A DNA stretch of 5,228 bases from Thermoleophilia bacterium (GTDB taxonomy: Bacteria > Actinomycetota > Thermoleophilia > Gaiellales > Gaiellaceae), in NCBI GenBank assembly GCA_016844515.1, contig JAERMP010000167.1, positions 1 through 5,228 on the forward strand, given 5' to 3'. Within the stretch, counting starts at the first letter, position 1. The number at the start of each line of letters is the position of its first letter. Below the pieces are notes generated by a model that saw nothing but the letters and a program-made list of their open reading frames with translations, was not told the origin of the DNA and searched no databases. Position numbers and translations under genes: made by a program. This document shows, piece after piece, positions 4,933-5,228 of this stretch.

Positions 4933-5228
4933 TCCGGTCTCGCGCCTCGAACAGGCGCTCACCGATATCGCAGGCGCACCCGTCGCGCTCGAGCGCCCGG
5001 GCGACGCCGACCACGGCGACTACGCGACGAATGTCGCGCTTCGACTAGCGCCGACGCGCGGTCGCCCTCCGCGTGACCTGGCCACGGAGATCGCGGAGCA
5101 GGCGGTGCAGCGAGGGCTCGTCTCCGCGGCGGAGCCGGCGGGGCCAGGCTTCGTCAACCTCCGTGTCAGCGATCAGTGGCTCGCAGAGGCGGTTTCGGAG
5201 ATCGTCGGCACCGGGAGTGCGTTCGGAT
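4925..5228 (+). CDS. argS: Arginyl-tRNA synthetase, N-terminal part, cut by the window edge
   Basis: This cytoplasmic enzyme charges tRNA-Arg with arginine using ATP. Only about 101 residues of a roughly 550-residue protein are present. They cover the N-terminal 'additional' domain that contacts the tRNA D-loop, not the catalytic HIGH-type core. The recognisable family motifs are ERPGDADHGDYATNVALRLA (23-42), GRPPRDLATEIAE (46-58) and the domain-ending GPGFVNLRV (73-81) followed by the conserved Trp-Leu (85-86). The preferred start is TTG at 4925, with GAGG (4915-4918) 6 nt upstream and an 8-bp overlap with the channel gene, indicating translational coupling. An in-frame GTG at 4913 is possible but has no Shine-Dalgarno sequence. 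No stop interrupts the frame to the window end. Confidence 0.92.
   Translation, partial: MPDPVSRLEQALTDIAGAPVALERPGDADHGDYATNVALRLAPTRGRPPRDLATEIAEQAVQRGLVSAAEPAGPGFVNLRVSDQWLAEAVSEIVGTGSAFG

Noticed and set aside
3820..4962. Long open frame of 380 codons on the - strand opposite the channel gene
   Set aside because: It is an artefact of high-GC codon structure. Its translation is rich in Arg, Glu, Asp and Val with no recognisable domain, while the + strand frame encodes a full RCK channel.

Overview
This is a gene-dense, high-GC stretch with every supported gene on the + strand. The codon bias, the order of the housekeeping genes, start codons with little or no Shine-Dalgarno sequence and the style of the regulatory proteins suggest a high-GC Gram-positive bacterium (Actinomycetota). 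It is perhaps close to the Thermoleophilia (Gaiella/Solirubrobacter type). That placement is inferred from the look of the sequence and has not been tested by search.

Layout: (1) 1-1179 is the C-terminal three quarters of the cofactor-independent phosphoglycerate mutase (glycolysis). (2) 1228-1812 is a compact ECF sigma factor. (3) 1900-2577 is an exported protein with two predicted beta-barrel (DUF5666/OB-like) segments and a very acidic Asp/Gly tail built from 42-bp tandem repeats. (4) 2587-3867 is a second ECF-type sigma factor carrying an unusual C-terminal extension of about 250 residues: a hydrophobic, probably membrane-spanning segment followed by a Ser/Gly/Asp low-complexity tail with 21-bp repeats. 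(5) 3904-4932 (alternative start 3895) is a two-TM ion channel subunit with a cytoplasmic RCK (TrkA-N/TrkA-C) module and a non-canonical selectivity filter. (6) 4925-5228 is the start of arginyl-tRNA synthetase, which overlaps the end of the channel gene.

The outer genes are housekeeping. The middle block (1228-3867) is the interesting part: two sigma factors flank an exported acidic protein, no anti-sigma factor gene is visible, and the second sigma looks membrane-tethered. A plausible but unproven reading is a small envelope-sensing or cell-surface regulatory module. Three of the genes have a TANNNT -10-like hexamer only 6-8 nt before the start codon and no Shine-Dalgarno sequence, which points to leaderless transcripts. 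The exported protein has a clear Shine-Dalgarno sequence instead. There is no gene-free stretch over 300 bases. I see no RNA gene, insertion sequence, CRISPR array or convincing terminator.
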